In this document: piece by piece, positions 16,629-24,631 of the stretch
How positions within the stretch are numbered: position 1 is the stretch's first letter
How the letters are laid out: every line of letters begins with the position of its first letter
From: Plesiocystis pacifica SIR-1
GTDB lineage: Bacteria > Myxococcota_A > Polyangia > Nannocystales > Nannocystaceae
Assembly: GCF_000170895.1 (NCBI RefSeq)
Contig: NZ_ABCS01000050.1
Coordinates: 1-64,000 of the forward strand
Direction: 5' to 3'
Length of the DNA: 64,000 nucleotides
Made by a program: the position numbers and the translations under genes
Notes under the pieces: model-generated
Databases searched by the model: none
The model's input: the letters and a program-made list of their open reading frames with translations, nothing else
Told to the model about the DNA's origin: nothing

Positions 16629-17513
16629 ATGCTCGACCTTCGCACGCTGGTTCCCGCCGACACCTCCGCGCTCCAAGACTTCCTGGCTGCGCATCGGAGC
16701 CATTCGATGTTCCTGGCCTCGAACTCCCGCATAGCACCCCTGGGCGCCACGGGCCGGCGCGAGGCCGGCTGCTACCTCGGCGCCTTCGAGGGGAGGTCGG
16801 GCGCGCTGGTCGGGGTGGCGGCGCACTACGAGATGGGCAACATCGTCGTGTGCGCTCCAGGCCACGCCGCGAGGCTGTGCGCGGGCCTGGTGCGCGAGAC
16901 GGGCCGGCCCCTGTCGGCCCTCGTCGGCCCGGAGCCCGACGTCAGCGCGGGCCTCGACGCCCTGGGCCTGAGCGCGGGCCCCTTCGTCTGCGACGAGCCC
17001 GAGGGGCTGTTCGAGCTCGACCTCGACGAGCTGCGCCCGCCCGCCGCGTTGACCCAAGGAGTCGTCCACGGCCGGCCCATGGCCGCGGCGGACTTCGAGG
17101 CCGTGCTCGAGTGGAGCATCGACTACTCCGTCGAGTCCATCGGCCTGGCCCGCAGCCCGAAGCTGCGCGCCGACTCCGAGGCCCGGCTGCGCAGCTACCA
17201 GCCCGACGAGGTGTGGCTGCTCGAGCGCGAGGGCCGGCTCGTGTCGATGACCCGCTTCAACGCGCGCCTGCCCGACTGCGTACAGATCGGCGAGGTGTGG
17301 ACGCCCCCCGAGCTGCGCGGGCGGGGCTACGCGCGGGCGGTCCTCGCCTCGCACCTGCAGACCTGGAGGGACCGCGGCGTGACCCAGGCCGTGCTGTTCA
17401 CGGGCGATCGAAACCTGCCCGCGCGCGCGGCCTATACGGCCCTCGGCTTCCGGGAGGTCGGGCGCTACCGCGTCTGCGTATTCGCCGAGCCCCAGCCCCC
17501 GCCGGGCCCTTGA
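16629..17513 (+). CDS. GNAT-family N-acetyltransferase
   Basis: 294 residues. The C-terminal half is a GNAT domain with the acetyl-CoA loop VQIGEVWTPPELRGRGYARA and the following helix. The N-terminal half probably contains a degenerate second GNAT-like fold. GGAGAG six bases before the ATG is a ribosome site, and a TAGCTT hexamer at 16602-16607 is a likely -10 with a short leader. The PLP decarboxylase gene follows after 33 bases, so the acetyl acceptor may be an amine or amino acid handled by that enzyme. Substrate not determined. Confidence 0.85.
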   Translation: MLDLRTLVPADTSALQDFLAAHRSHSMFLASNSRIAPLGATGRREAGCYLGAFEGRSGALVGVAAHYEMGNIVVCAPGHAARLCAGLVRETGRPLSALVGPEPDVSAGLDALGLSAGPFVCDEPEGLFELDLDELRPPAALTQGVVHGRPMAAADFEAVLEWSIDYSVESIGLARSPKLRADSEARLRSYQPDEVWLLEREGRLVSMTRFNARLPDCVQIGEVWTPPELRGRGYARAVLASHLQTWRDRGVTQAVLFTGDRNLPARAAYTALGFREVGRYRVCVFAEPQPPPGP

Positions 17514-17546
17514 CCCTCGCCGTGGGTGGGCGAGGATGAAGCCCTG

Positions 17547-18818
17547 ATGACCGCCCAGGCCCCCGTCGACCCTCGCGCGCCCGTCGGCGACGTCTCCCCC
17601 GTGCTCGCGGCCGCCCGCGCGCAGCTGGGCGGCCTGCCCAAGGCGGCCATCTTCCACGACCTCGACCGCCTCGAGGCCCGCTACGCCGATCTGTGCGCGG
17701 CCTTCCCCCCCGACACCCTCCACGCAGTCGCGATCAAGGCCAACCCCGTGGTCGCCCTGCTCGAGGTCCTCGTCGACGCGGGCGCGGGGCTCGAGGCGGC
17801 GAGCTGGGAGGAGGTCCAGCTGGCCCTGGCCGCGGGCTGCCCGAGCGAGCGCGTCGTGTTCGACTCGCCGGCCAAGACCGACGCCGAGCTGGCGGCGAGC
17901 CTCGAGCTCGGGCTGTGGCTCAACGTCGACCACCCCGACGAGCTGCGCCGCATCGAGGCCCTGCTCGCCGAGCGCCCCCCCACGCGCGCGCGCGTCGGCC
18001 TGCGCGTGAACCCCCAGCTGGGCTCCGGGGCCATCGAGTTCACCAGCACCATCAGCAAGGCCAGCAAGTTCGGGGTGCCCCTGACGGACGCCCCCGCGCT
18101 CGTGCGCCGCTTCCCCTTCATCACCGGCCTGCACGTGCACACCGGCTCCCAGGGCGTCGGCCTGCCCCTGCTGCAAGCGGCGGCCCGGGCCACCGCCGAG
18201 GTCGCCGAGGCCCTCGCCCTCGACTGGCTCGACGTCGGCGGGGGCGTGCCCGTTCGCTACACCGACGCCGACCCGGAGCCGCCCTCCTACGCCGACTGGG
18301 GCCGGGCCCTCGCGGACATCCCCGGCTGGGGGCAGCGGCGCCTGGTCACCGAGGTCGGCCGCTCGATCCACGCGGGCTGCGGCTGGGCCGTGTCGACGGT
18401 CGAGGCGGTCAAGGACGTCGACGGCAAGCCCACGCTCATCATCCACCTCGGCGCAGACTTCCTGATGCGCCGGGTCTACCGGCCGCAGGATTGGGACCAC
18501 GAGTTCATCGTCCTCGACCCCGAGGGCCGACCCAGGGCCCACGGCGAGGGCGCGCGCGAGTCCCAGATCGCTGGCCCGCTGTGCTTCAGCGGCGACATGC
18601 TGTCCCGCGGCCGGAGCCTGCCGCCCGCCGCCCGCGGGGACTGGCTGCTCGTCCGGGACTGCGGCGCCTACACCCTCGGCATGTGGTCCCGCCACTGCAG
18701 CCGCGGCCTCCCGCCGACCTACGGCTACCGCCGCTTTGAGAAAGAGCCGCACATCGAGATGCTCCACCCCGGCGAGCGCCCCGAGGACGTCGTCGCGTTC
18801 TGGACGGGGTCGAGCTAA
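17547..18818 (+). CDS. Fold-type III PLP decarboxylase, diaminopimelate-decarboxylase-like
   Basis: 423 residues. The PLP Lys lies in LHAVAIKANP, followed by the alanine-racemase-like barrel. HTGSQG and LDVGGGVPVRY are phosphate-binding and glycine-rich loops. The usual EPGR is EVGR here (LVTEVGRSIHAG). The C-terminal domain has GPLCFSGDML with the catalytic Cys and DCGAYTLGMWS. These fit the DapDC/ornithine decarboxylase superfamily, which makes lysine or polyamines from amino acids. The specificity helix does not clearly match LysA, so the substrate remains open. An alternative GTG start at 17526 would add seven residues. Confidence 0.82.
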   Translation: MTAQAPVDPRAPVGDVSPVLAAARAQLGGLPKAAIFHDLDRLEARYADLCAAFPPDTLHAVAIKANPVVALLEVLVDAGAGLEAASWEEVQLALAAGCPSERVVFDSPAKTDAELAASLELGLWLNVDHPDELRRIEALLAERPPTRARVGLRVNPQLGSGAIEFTSTISKASKFGVPLTDAPALVRRFPFITGLHVHTGSQGVGLPLLQAAARATAEVAEALALDWLDVGGGVPVRYTDADPEPPSYADWGRALADIPGWGQRRLVTEVGRSIHAGCGWAVSTVEAVKDVDGKPTLIIHLGADFLMRRVYRPQDWDHEFIVLDPEGRPRAHGEGARESQIAGPLCFSGDMLSRGRSLPPAARGDWLLVRDCGAYTLGMWSRHCSRGLPPTYGYRRFEKEPHIEMLHPGERPEDVVAFWTGSS

Positions 18819-18880
18819 CGCGACCGCAGCTCGATGCGGTCGAGGTCGAACGACCGTCGAGAGGACGCCCACACGCAAAT

Positions 18881-18973
18881 CGCCCCCTCAGGGGGCGACC
18901 ACATGCCCTCTCCCAGGCACGAATCCCGTTGCCCACCAACCGCCCCCAGCATGGGAGCGCCTGTGGGGGCAAA
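18881..18973 (-). repeat. Dispersed 3' element, copy 1
   Basis: It contains a hairpin (CGCCCCC, TCA, GGGGGCG at 18881-18897) followed by ACCACATG, then GGCACGAA and TTGCCCACCA, and ends at the stop codon of the TPR gene. The same landmarks in the same order appear at 37983-38103, again ending at a minus-strand stop codon. It may be a shared 3' RNA structure or an extragenic repeat. Confidence 0.6.
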
Positions 18974-19834
18974 CTAGAAGCGGGTCGTAAAGCTCATGCC
19001 GGCGTAGTTGGGGCTCACCACCGGCACGAGCGCGGTCTTGTTGTTGGCCGCCGCTTTGTTCTTCTTGATGCCGATGACGATCAGCGCGATGCCAGCTCCG
19101 AGGAAGAGCGGCGCGATGATGCCACCGGTGATCGCCAGGGCGTTCATGGTGTTGCCGCGCTTTTCGGCGTCGGCCTCTTCCGTGGAGCCGGGCTCGGCGT
19201 TCTCGTAGTCGACGGTCGCGGCGATGCCACCGACGGCGCCGCCAACGGCCAGGCCGATGCCGCCCGCGCCGAGGCCCGCGAGCACCGCACCGCCGATGAG
19301 CAGGCCGTTGCCCGGCTTCTCCGGCTTGGCGTTGGCCTCCTCGGCGGCCTTGCGCGCGGCCTCCTCTTCGGCGGCCTTGCGCGCGGCCTCTTCCTCGGCG
19401 GCCTTGGCCGCGGCCTCTTCCTCTTCGGTGATCTTGGCGAGGATCTCCTCGATCTTGGTCTTCTCGGCCCGGATCTCCTCGCTGAGCTCGACGCCGCTGC
19501 CCTCGAGCAGGGTCTCGTACTCCTGGAGCAGGGCCGCGGCCGCGTCGATGTGCACGCGATCCTTGTCGCCGTTGTAGGCGCGCAGGTAGGCGTCGAGGGC
19601 CAGGTTCATGATCGTCTGGCGCGTGGCCGAGTCCGGCCCCTCGTCGATGGCATGGACGGCGTCCGCCCACAGCTTGGCCGCCTCGCCGAAGTCACCGGCG
19701 TCAAACTTTTCTTGACCCTGCGTGTAGAGATCTTCGACGGGGCCCGCGAAGGCGACGCGAAGCGGCGACGCCACGAGGGCGAGAGCCAGAAGACTGGAGA
19801 GGAGTCGAGAACCCATGCTCGTGTGACGCCGCAT
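18974..19834 (-). CDS. Exported TPR-like protein with Ala/Glu coiled coil and two Gly-rich membrane segments (paralogue of 644-1609)
   Basis: 286 residues. The signal peptide is RLLSSLLALALVASPLRVAFA. TPR-like helices follow (DLYTQGQEKFDAGDFGEAAK, near 30), then an Ala/Glu/Lys coiled coil with repeated AAEEEAARK units (near 150-175). Two Gly-rich hydrophobic segments come next, and the C-terminus ends LVPVVSP then SFTTRF. The ATG at 19834 is preferred, as a TATGGT hexamer lies ten bases upstream; 19816 is an alternative. The repeated AAEEEAARK units suggest internal repeat expansion. An envelope-associated scaffold role is inferred. Confidence 0.78.
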   Translation of the reverse strand: MRRHTSMGSRLLSSLLALALVASPLRVAFAGPVEDLYTQGQEKFDAGDFGEAAKLWADAVHAIDEGPDSATRQTIMNLALDAYLRAYNGDKDRVHIDAAAALLQEYETLLEGSGVELSEEIRAEKTKIEEILAKITEEEEAAAKAAEEEAARKAAEEEAARKAAEEANAKPEKPGNGLLIGGAVLAGLGAGGIGLAVGGAVGGIAATVDYENAEPGSTEEADAEKRGNTMNALAITGGIIAPLFLGAGIALIVIGIKKNKAAANNKTALVPVVSPNYAGMSFTTRF

Positions 19835-19959
19835 GACCGGGCGGACCATATCACGGCTTCGCGTGGTGACCCATCGACCGTCGCGCTCGAAGACCCTCGA
19901 TGTCGGCGCCGTCACGGGTTGATCCATGGACCGCGGATGCAGCGCGATCTGGCCGCGGG

Positions 19960-19965
19960 TAGCAT
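19960..19965 (+). promoter_or_regulatory. -10 element, leaderless start (TAGCAT-N6-GTG)
   Basis: TAGCAT ends six bases before the GTG at 19972, which begins a complete signal peptide. It supports a GTG-initiated leaderless mRNA for the cytochrome. Confidence 0.6.
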
Positions 19966-19971
19966 CCACCG

Positions 19972-21849
19972 GTGCACCGTCGAGCCTGGCTGCCCGCCTC
20001 CCTCCTCGTCTTCGGCCTCGCTGCGCCGATGCTCAGCGTCGGTGATGGGGTGACCGGTGCGGTCGCCCACGCGGCCCCCACCGAGCCCGGTGAGCTTCAG
20101 CAGCCCCTCGAGACCGATCAGAACTGCCAGAGCTGTCACGACTTCTTCACCCCGGACGATCTCCGAGCAGACGGCGGCCCCGTCGACCCCTGGGCCTGGA
20201 GCGGATCGACCATGGCGAGCAGCGGCCGCGACCCCGTGTTCTGGGCGGGGTTGGCCGTGGCCAAGGGCGACCACCCCGAGGAGACCGAGGAGTGCGTGCG
20301 CTGCCACGCCCCGCGGGCCTTCCTCGACGGCCAGGGCCTGGTCGCGAGCATCGACGAGCTCACCCTCGAGCAGCGCGAAGGGGTCAGCTGCGACGCCTGC
20401 CACCGCATGCTGGACGACGGCGAGACGCCGGCTGGCAACGCGCGCTACGCCCTCGCCGACGCGGCCATGGGCGATCCCGTCCCCCGCTTTGGGCCCTGGG
20501 ACTACGACCCCCTCGGCCCCTCGCCCCAGCACCCCTGGCAGCAAGACACCGCCTTCATGCCCAGCTCGCGGATGTGTGGGACCTGCCACGACGTCACCAC
20601 GCCGCGCGAGCGCGTCGACGACCAGGGCGTCGGGCTGGGCGTGGAGTTCAACGAGCAGCGGACCTACAGCGAGTGGCTCAACAGCGACTTCGCCGAGCCC
20701 GGCTCGGACTTCGCCAGCTGCCAGGACTGCCACATGCCGGTCATCGAGGGCTCGATCCTCGGCTGCAACATGTACGCGGGGGCGCCCCACCAAAGCGGCG
20801 GCCGTCGACACGTGCTCGTCGGCTCCAACGCGCCGGTGCTCGAGGTGATGAAGAACCTCTACGGCAGCCGCGGCACCGGAGAGGTCGACGACGCGCGCAT
20901 CGACCAGTCGATCGCGTGGACCGAGGCGTTCCTGCGCGAGGCCGCGAGCTTGACCGTCGAGTTCCCCGACAGCGTCGACCTCGAGGCCGGCCTGCCCTCG
21001 CTGCCCGTGACCGTGACCAACGAGAGCGGCCACAAGCTGCCCACGGGCTACAGCGAGGGCCGGCTGATGTGGATCGAGGTCATCGCCAGCTACGGCGGGG
21101 TCGAGGTGTGGACCTCGGGGCGCTGGGACGAGGCGACCCGGACCCTCGAGGACGACGCGCAGGTCCGCCGCTACGAGGGCATCGCCCAGCGCTGGAGCGA
21201 CGGGACCCGCAACCACCTGCTGCTCAACGACCACTGGGCCCTCGACACCCGCTTGCCGCCCAAGGGCCTGAAGGCCGACTTCGAGACCGACCCCGTCGGC
21301 GATCGCTACACCCTCGACGCCGACGACACCTGGCCGCACACCGACAGCGTCGACTACAGCTTCGACGCCGCGAGCGTCGACGACCAGACCCCGGCCAGCG
21401 GCGACGACGACGAGCTCAGCGTGCAGGTCCGCCTGCGCTACCTCATCAACACGCCCAGCTACCTCGAGACCCTCTACGAGGACAACCGCATCAACGACGC
21501 CGGGATCGAGCTGGAGGCGGCCTTCGACGCCTTGCCCGGCGGCGGGCCGCGGGTGCTGACCATCGCCGAGGCCCAGGCCAGCGTGCCGCTCACCGGCCTC
21601 GCGGGCACGGGCGAGACCACCGACACCGGCGAGAGCGAGTCGTCCGGCGACACCAGCGGGAGCGACGAGATCGGCGACGAGGCCGAGAGCGACTCCTCCT
21701 TCCAGGACGACGGGGCCACCGACCAAAGCGGCTGCGCGTGCTCGAGCGAGGACCAGGGCCAGGGCCCCGGCGAAGGCGCCCCGCTCTTGTCGCTGCTCGG
21801 CCTCCTGGGCCTGCTCGGCCTCGTGGCCCCGCGACGCTCCCGCGGCTAG
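19972..21849 (+). CDS. Multiheme c-type cytochrome (five CxxCH) with MYXO-CTERM-like tail
   Basis: 625 residues. After the signal peptide, five heme c motifs are seen: CQSCH (52), CVRCH (108), CDACH (140), CGTCH (202) and CQDCH (250). A beta-rich C-terminal half follows. The tail has an acidic linker with GSDEIGDEAES, then SGCACSS, a Leu/Gly hydrophobic helix and a final RRSRG. This matches the Cys, hydrophobic span, Arg cluster order of MYXO-CTERM sorting signals, suggesting surface anchoring after processing. Known relatives transfer electrons; the electron partner is unknown. The stop shares a CTAG with the convergent gene. Confidence 0.9.
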   Translation: MHRRAWLPASLLVFGLAAPMLSVGDGVTGAVAHAAPTEPGELQQPLETDQNCQSCHDFFTPDDLRADGGPVDPWAWSGSTMASSGRDPVFWAGLAVAKGDHPEETEECVRCHAPRAFLDGQGLVASIDELTLEQREGVSCDACHRMLDDGETPAGNARYALADAAMGDPVPRFGPWDYDPLGPSPQHPWQQDTAFMPSSRMCGTCHDVTTPRERVDDQGVGLGVEFNEQRTYSEWLNSDFAEPGSDFASCQDCHMPVIEGSILGCNMYAGAPHQSGGRRHVLVGSNAPVLEVMKNLYGSRGTGEVDDARIDQSIAWTEAFLREAASLTVEFPDSVDLEAGLPSLPVTVTNESGHKLPTGYSEGRLMWIEVIASYGGVEVWTSGRWDEATRTLEDDAQVRRYEGIAQRWSDGTRNHLLLNDHWALDTRLPPKGLKADFETDPVGDRYTLDADDTWPHTDSVDYSFDAASVDDQTPASGDDDELSVQVRLRYLINTPSYLETLYEDNRINDAGIELEAAFDALPGGGPRVLTIAEAQASVPLTGLAGTGETTDTGESESSGDTSGSDEIGDEAESDSSFQDDGATDQSGCACSSEDQGQGPGEGAPLLSLLGLLGLLGLVAPRRSRG

Positions 21850-23453
21850 CCCGAGAACGCTCCGACGTCCGGGGCGCCCTCGTCCTCCCGGGGCGTGCCG
21901 GCCTGGTGGGGGACGTACTCCCACGTCGGCGCCACTGCCCCGCCGGGCAGCGCCTCGCCCCCGTCGACGAGCGGGCTCCCCTCGTCCGGCGTGAACAGCT
22001 GCCCGTCCACGTCCTCGAAGCCCGGGTCGCTGCCCAGGGTGTTGCCCATGTCGTCGACGCTGCCCTCGAGCTGACCGTGGGTGGGGACCCAGCCCTCCAT
22101 CAGGTAGTTCGAGGCCATCTCGACGGCCCCGCTGCCGTCGCTGATCGCCAGCGCCCCGGGACCCGCGGTGGTGTAGACGACGTTGTTGCGGGCCTCGCAA
22201 GACTCGCCGTTGGACGACAGGCGCATCCAGGTGGTGTTGCCCTGGCGGGTCGAGACGATGGTGTTGTGGTGCAGGTAGAGCGTGCCCTTGCGGTAGTAGC
22301 TCTCGTCGCCCAGGTCCCCGCCGTAGTGGATGATCTGGCTGTTCCCGGCGCCGTCTGGCTCGACGAGCACGTTGCCGTAGACCTGCGTGGTCGCGTACTC
22401 GGGCATGTCGACGAGCTCTTGGTGGTCGCTCTCGACCAGGTCGAGCTGGCGGTTGCCGGCCTCGATCCAGTTGTAGCGGACGACGGTCCCCGCCGAGCGG
22501 TCCTTGAGGTTGTTGCCCGGGCAGCTCGGGCACGGCGGCCCGTAGTGGTTGAACTCGAAGGTGATGCGCGCGCTCTCGGTGTAGCTGTTGTGCTCGTAGA
22601 TGCTGCCCGAGGTCCCGTTGTCGTGGACGTAGTTGCACTCGACGTGCACGTCGGCGGACTGCGAGCCCGTGAAGATGCCGTTGCCCGACCAGCTGACCTC
22701 GTTGCCGCGGAAGGTCAGCTCCGAGCCCCACTCGACGTAGAGCGCCGCCGCGTTGCCGGCGTAGGTCTGCGGGCTGCCGTTGGCGTCGGTGAAGCCGTGG
22801 TCCTCGTGAGCCTCGCGCAGGTCGAGGTTCTCGATATGGATCCAGGCCGCGGCGTCGCCACTCGGCGCGCTCGCGCCTCCGATCTTGATCAGCCCTCGCT
22901 GCTCGTTCCAGTAGTCGAGCTCGGCCCGCGTCTTGGCCCCGTCGCCCGAGATCACCGGGAGCTGCCCGCCCTCGGGCACGCCCGTGACGACGATGGGCGC
23001 GTCCTCCGTGCCCACGCTGTTGATCACCCACTTGTCGCGGTAGGGCTCATCCCGCCAGTGGATGCGCACCAGCGTCCCCGGGCCCACGCTCTCCCAGGGG
23101 ACCGCCGAAGGATCCTCGTAGGGCTGGCCCGGGCCGACGTCGTAGACGTCGACGAAGTCGGCCTCGTCCCACTCCGTGGGCGCGCAGGGGTCCCCCTCGG
23201 GCGGGTCCCCGCCGGTGCCGGTGTCGGTCTCGGACTCGGTGTCCGTCTCGCTCTCGGTGTCACTCTCGCTGTCCGTCCCCGTCTCGCTGTCCGTCCCCGT
23301 GTCGGTCCCCGACTCCGAGTCCGTGCCCGTGCCCGCCTCTCCCTGGGTGTCACTCTCTCCGATCTCGTCGGAGCCCGAGCCGTCGTCTCCGCAAGCGGAG
23401 AGCACCAGCACCGAGCACGCGAGCGAGACCAAGCCACGCGAAGTCCAAGTCAT
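21846..23453 (-). CDS. Lipoprotein with right-handed parallel beta-helix domain
   Basis: 535 residues. Lipoprotein signal ending LVLSAC, then a stalk with GSDEIGESDT and TDSESGT-like repeats. From about 80 on the sequence has Asn/Gly-rich turns typical of parallel beta-helix proteins (IENLDLREAHEDHGF, FRGNEVSWSGNGIF, YLHHNTIVSTRQGN). The family includes polysaccharide lyases and surface-binding proteins. No lyase active site could be assigned. The ATG at 23453 has TATCAT six bases upstream. It converges with the cytochrome and both stops use one CTAG. Confidence 0.85.
   Translation of the reverse strand: MTWTSRGLVSLACSVLVLSACGDDGSGSDEIGESDTQGEAGTGTDSESGTDTGTDSETGTDSESDTESETDTESETDTGTGGDPPEGDPCAPTEWDEADFVDVYDVGPGQPYEDPSAVPWESVGPGTLVRIHWRDEPYRDKWVINSVGTEDAPIVVTGVPEGGQLPVISGDGAKTRAELDYWNEQRGLIKIGGASAPSGDAAAWIHIENLDLREAHEDHGFTDANGSPQTYAGNAAALYVEWGSELTFRGNEVSWSGNGIFTGSQSADVHVECNYVHDNGTSGSIYEHNSYTESARITFEFNHYGPPCPSCPGNNLKDRSAGTVVRYNWIEAGNRQLDLVESDHQELVDMPEYATTQVYGNVLVEPDGAGNSQIIHYGGDLGDESYYRKGTLYLHHNTIVSTRQGNTTWMRLSSNGESCEARNNVVYTTAGPGALAISDGSGAVEMASNYLMEGWVPTHGQLEGSVDDMGNTLGSDPGFEDVDGQLFTPDEGSPLVDGGEALPGGAVAPTWEYVPHQAGTPREDEGAPDVGAFSG
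23211..23340 (-). repeat. Hexamer-type low-complexity stalk repeat (TDSE/TDTG)
   Basis: Irregular 6-bp repeats of the cggtgtc/ctcggtgtc type encode the Thr/Asp/Ser/Glu stalk of the beta-helix lipoprotein. Less regular than the array at 15982. Confidence 0.7.
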
Positions 23454-23459
23454 GGCGCG

Positions 23460-23465
23460 ATGATA
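23460..23465 (-). promoter_or_regulatory. -10 element, leaderless start (TATCAT-N6-ATG)
   Basis: TATCAT on the minus strand ends six bases before the ATG at 23453. Confidence 0.6.
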
Positions 23466-23500
23466 CGTCAGGGCCGGCGGGCTCCGGTCGACACCGGGCG

Positions 23501-24631
23501 TCAGCGCAGCGGCGGCGGCTCGCGGAGCAGCGCCGCGTGCAGGCGCATGCGCTCGGCCTGGGCCGGGCTGAACACCGGCTCCGCGACGAGCATTGGCTTG
23601 GGGGCCATGAGCGTGCCGTCGTCCGTGTCGTCGAGGCGGTCTGTGATCCCGCTCGCCTCCATCGAGTGGTAGAGGCCGAGGTAGTGCCCGAGCTCGTGGG
23701 CGAGGAGCTGGGCCTGGGCGTCGAGGGGGAAGGCGGTCGGGCCCAGCTCGGCCTCGGCGCACGCCCGCCCGCGCAGGAACACGCCCGCGCCCACGGAATC
23801 CTGGGCGGGGATCCGTGGAACCAGGCCGTCGAGCGTGGTCTGGCTCCCGAGGGCTGGGTGGACGTGCTCGAGGCAGCCCGCGAACACCACCTCGACCACA
23901 CCAGGCTCGCCGCCAACATGGGGCGCGAGGGCGCCGGGCTGCCCTTCAAACCAAGCTAGCGCCGTCGGCAAGGCCTCGTCGTTTGTGGAGTCGTCGAGCA
24001 CGAGGGCGACGCCGGCCGGAGCGAAGAGCTCGGACACCGCCTCGACGAGGGCCTCGGACTCGTCCGCGGAGGACCACGACGAAAAGGACCCGTGACTGAA
24101 GCGCAGCGGCACCTCGACCTCGCTCGGCACCGCCGGCAGCTCTCGAGCCCACAGGCGCACCGAGCCTGGCGGCGTGTCCTCGCTCGGGCGCGCGCGGGTC
24201 AGGGTGTCGCAGTCGATCGCGCCCACGCGCAGCTGCGTCGGGCCCGAGCTCGCTGCGGCCGCGTGGTGCACCCACAGCCCCTCCCCGGCGATGACCGAGA
24301 AGCGCTCGGCACAGCTCACGCACGACGGCCCGCTCTCGAGGGCGCCGACCCAGGCCTGCGCCTCGTCCTCGAGCAGGGCGATCTGGGCGCAGCCCTCGAC
24401 CTCGGCGAACAGCGCGAAGCCCTGGCCGTCCGCGTCGAGGGTCAGCGCCTCGGTCAGCAGCTGGTTGTCCTCGGGGGCGAAGGCGAACTCGCCGACGAAG
24501 GTCCACGCGGACGCGTCCCGTGGCGCCTCGGCTTCGTCGACGCAGCCCGCCGGGGCGATGCTGAGCGCGAGCGCGCCCAGCAACGCCCCGACGGGGGTCT
24601 TTGCTGCCCTTCGCTCCCCAACGAAGGTCAT
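23501..24631 (-). CDS. Metzincin-type zinc protease, lipoprotein; third gene of an ATGA-coupled operon
   Basis: 376 residues. The N-terminus ends SIAPAGC, a lipobox. The zinc site reads HELGHYLGLYH, the metzincin HExxHxxGxxH pattern, followed by a Met-turn candidate (TLMAPKPM). The N-terminal half is beta-rich and holds a CVSC pair. The start ATG shares an ATGA with the stop of the HEAT/lipid-transfer-like gene, so translation is coupled. A role in processing one of the two upstream gene products is inferred from context only. It could also be a general surface peptidase. Confidence 0.87.
   Translation of the reverse strand: MTFVGERRAAKTPVGALLGALALSIAPAGCVDEAEAPRDASAWTFVGEFAFAPEDNQLLTEALTLDADGQGFALFAEVEGCAQIALLEDEAQAWVGALESGPSCVSCAERFSVIAGEGLWVHHAAAASSGPTQLRVGAIDCDTLTRARPSEDTPPGSVRLWARELPAVPSEVEVPLRFSHGSFSSWSSADESEALVEAVSELFAPAGVALVLDDSTNDEALPTALAWFEGQPGALAPHVGGEPGVVEVVFAGCLEHVHPALGSQTTLDGLVPRIPAQDSVGAGVFLRGRACAEAELGPTAFPLDAQAQLLAHELGHYLGLYHSMEASGITDRLDDTDDGTLMAPKPMLVAEPVFSPAQAERMRLHAALLREPPPLR

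Noticed and set aside
19912-23031. 1,039-codon minus-strand frame
   Set aside because: Shadow of the cytochrome and of an alternative frame of the beta-helix gene. Low-complexity composition and no motifs.
20292-23672. 1,126-codon plus-strand frame
   Set aside because: Arg/Pro-rich out-of-frame reading of the cytochrome that continues antisense to the beta-helix gene.
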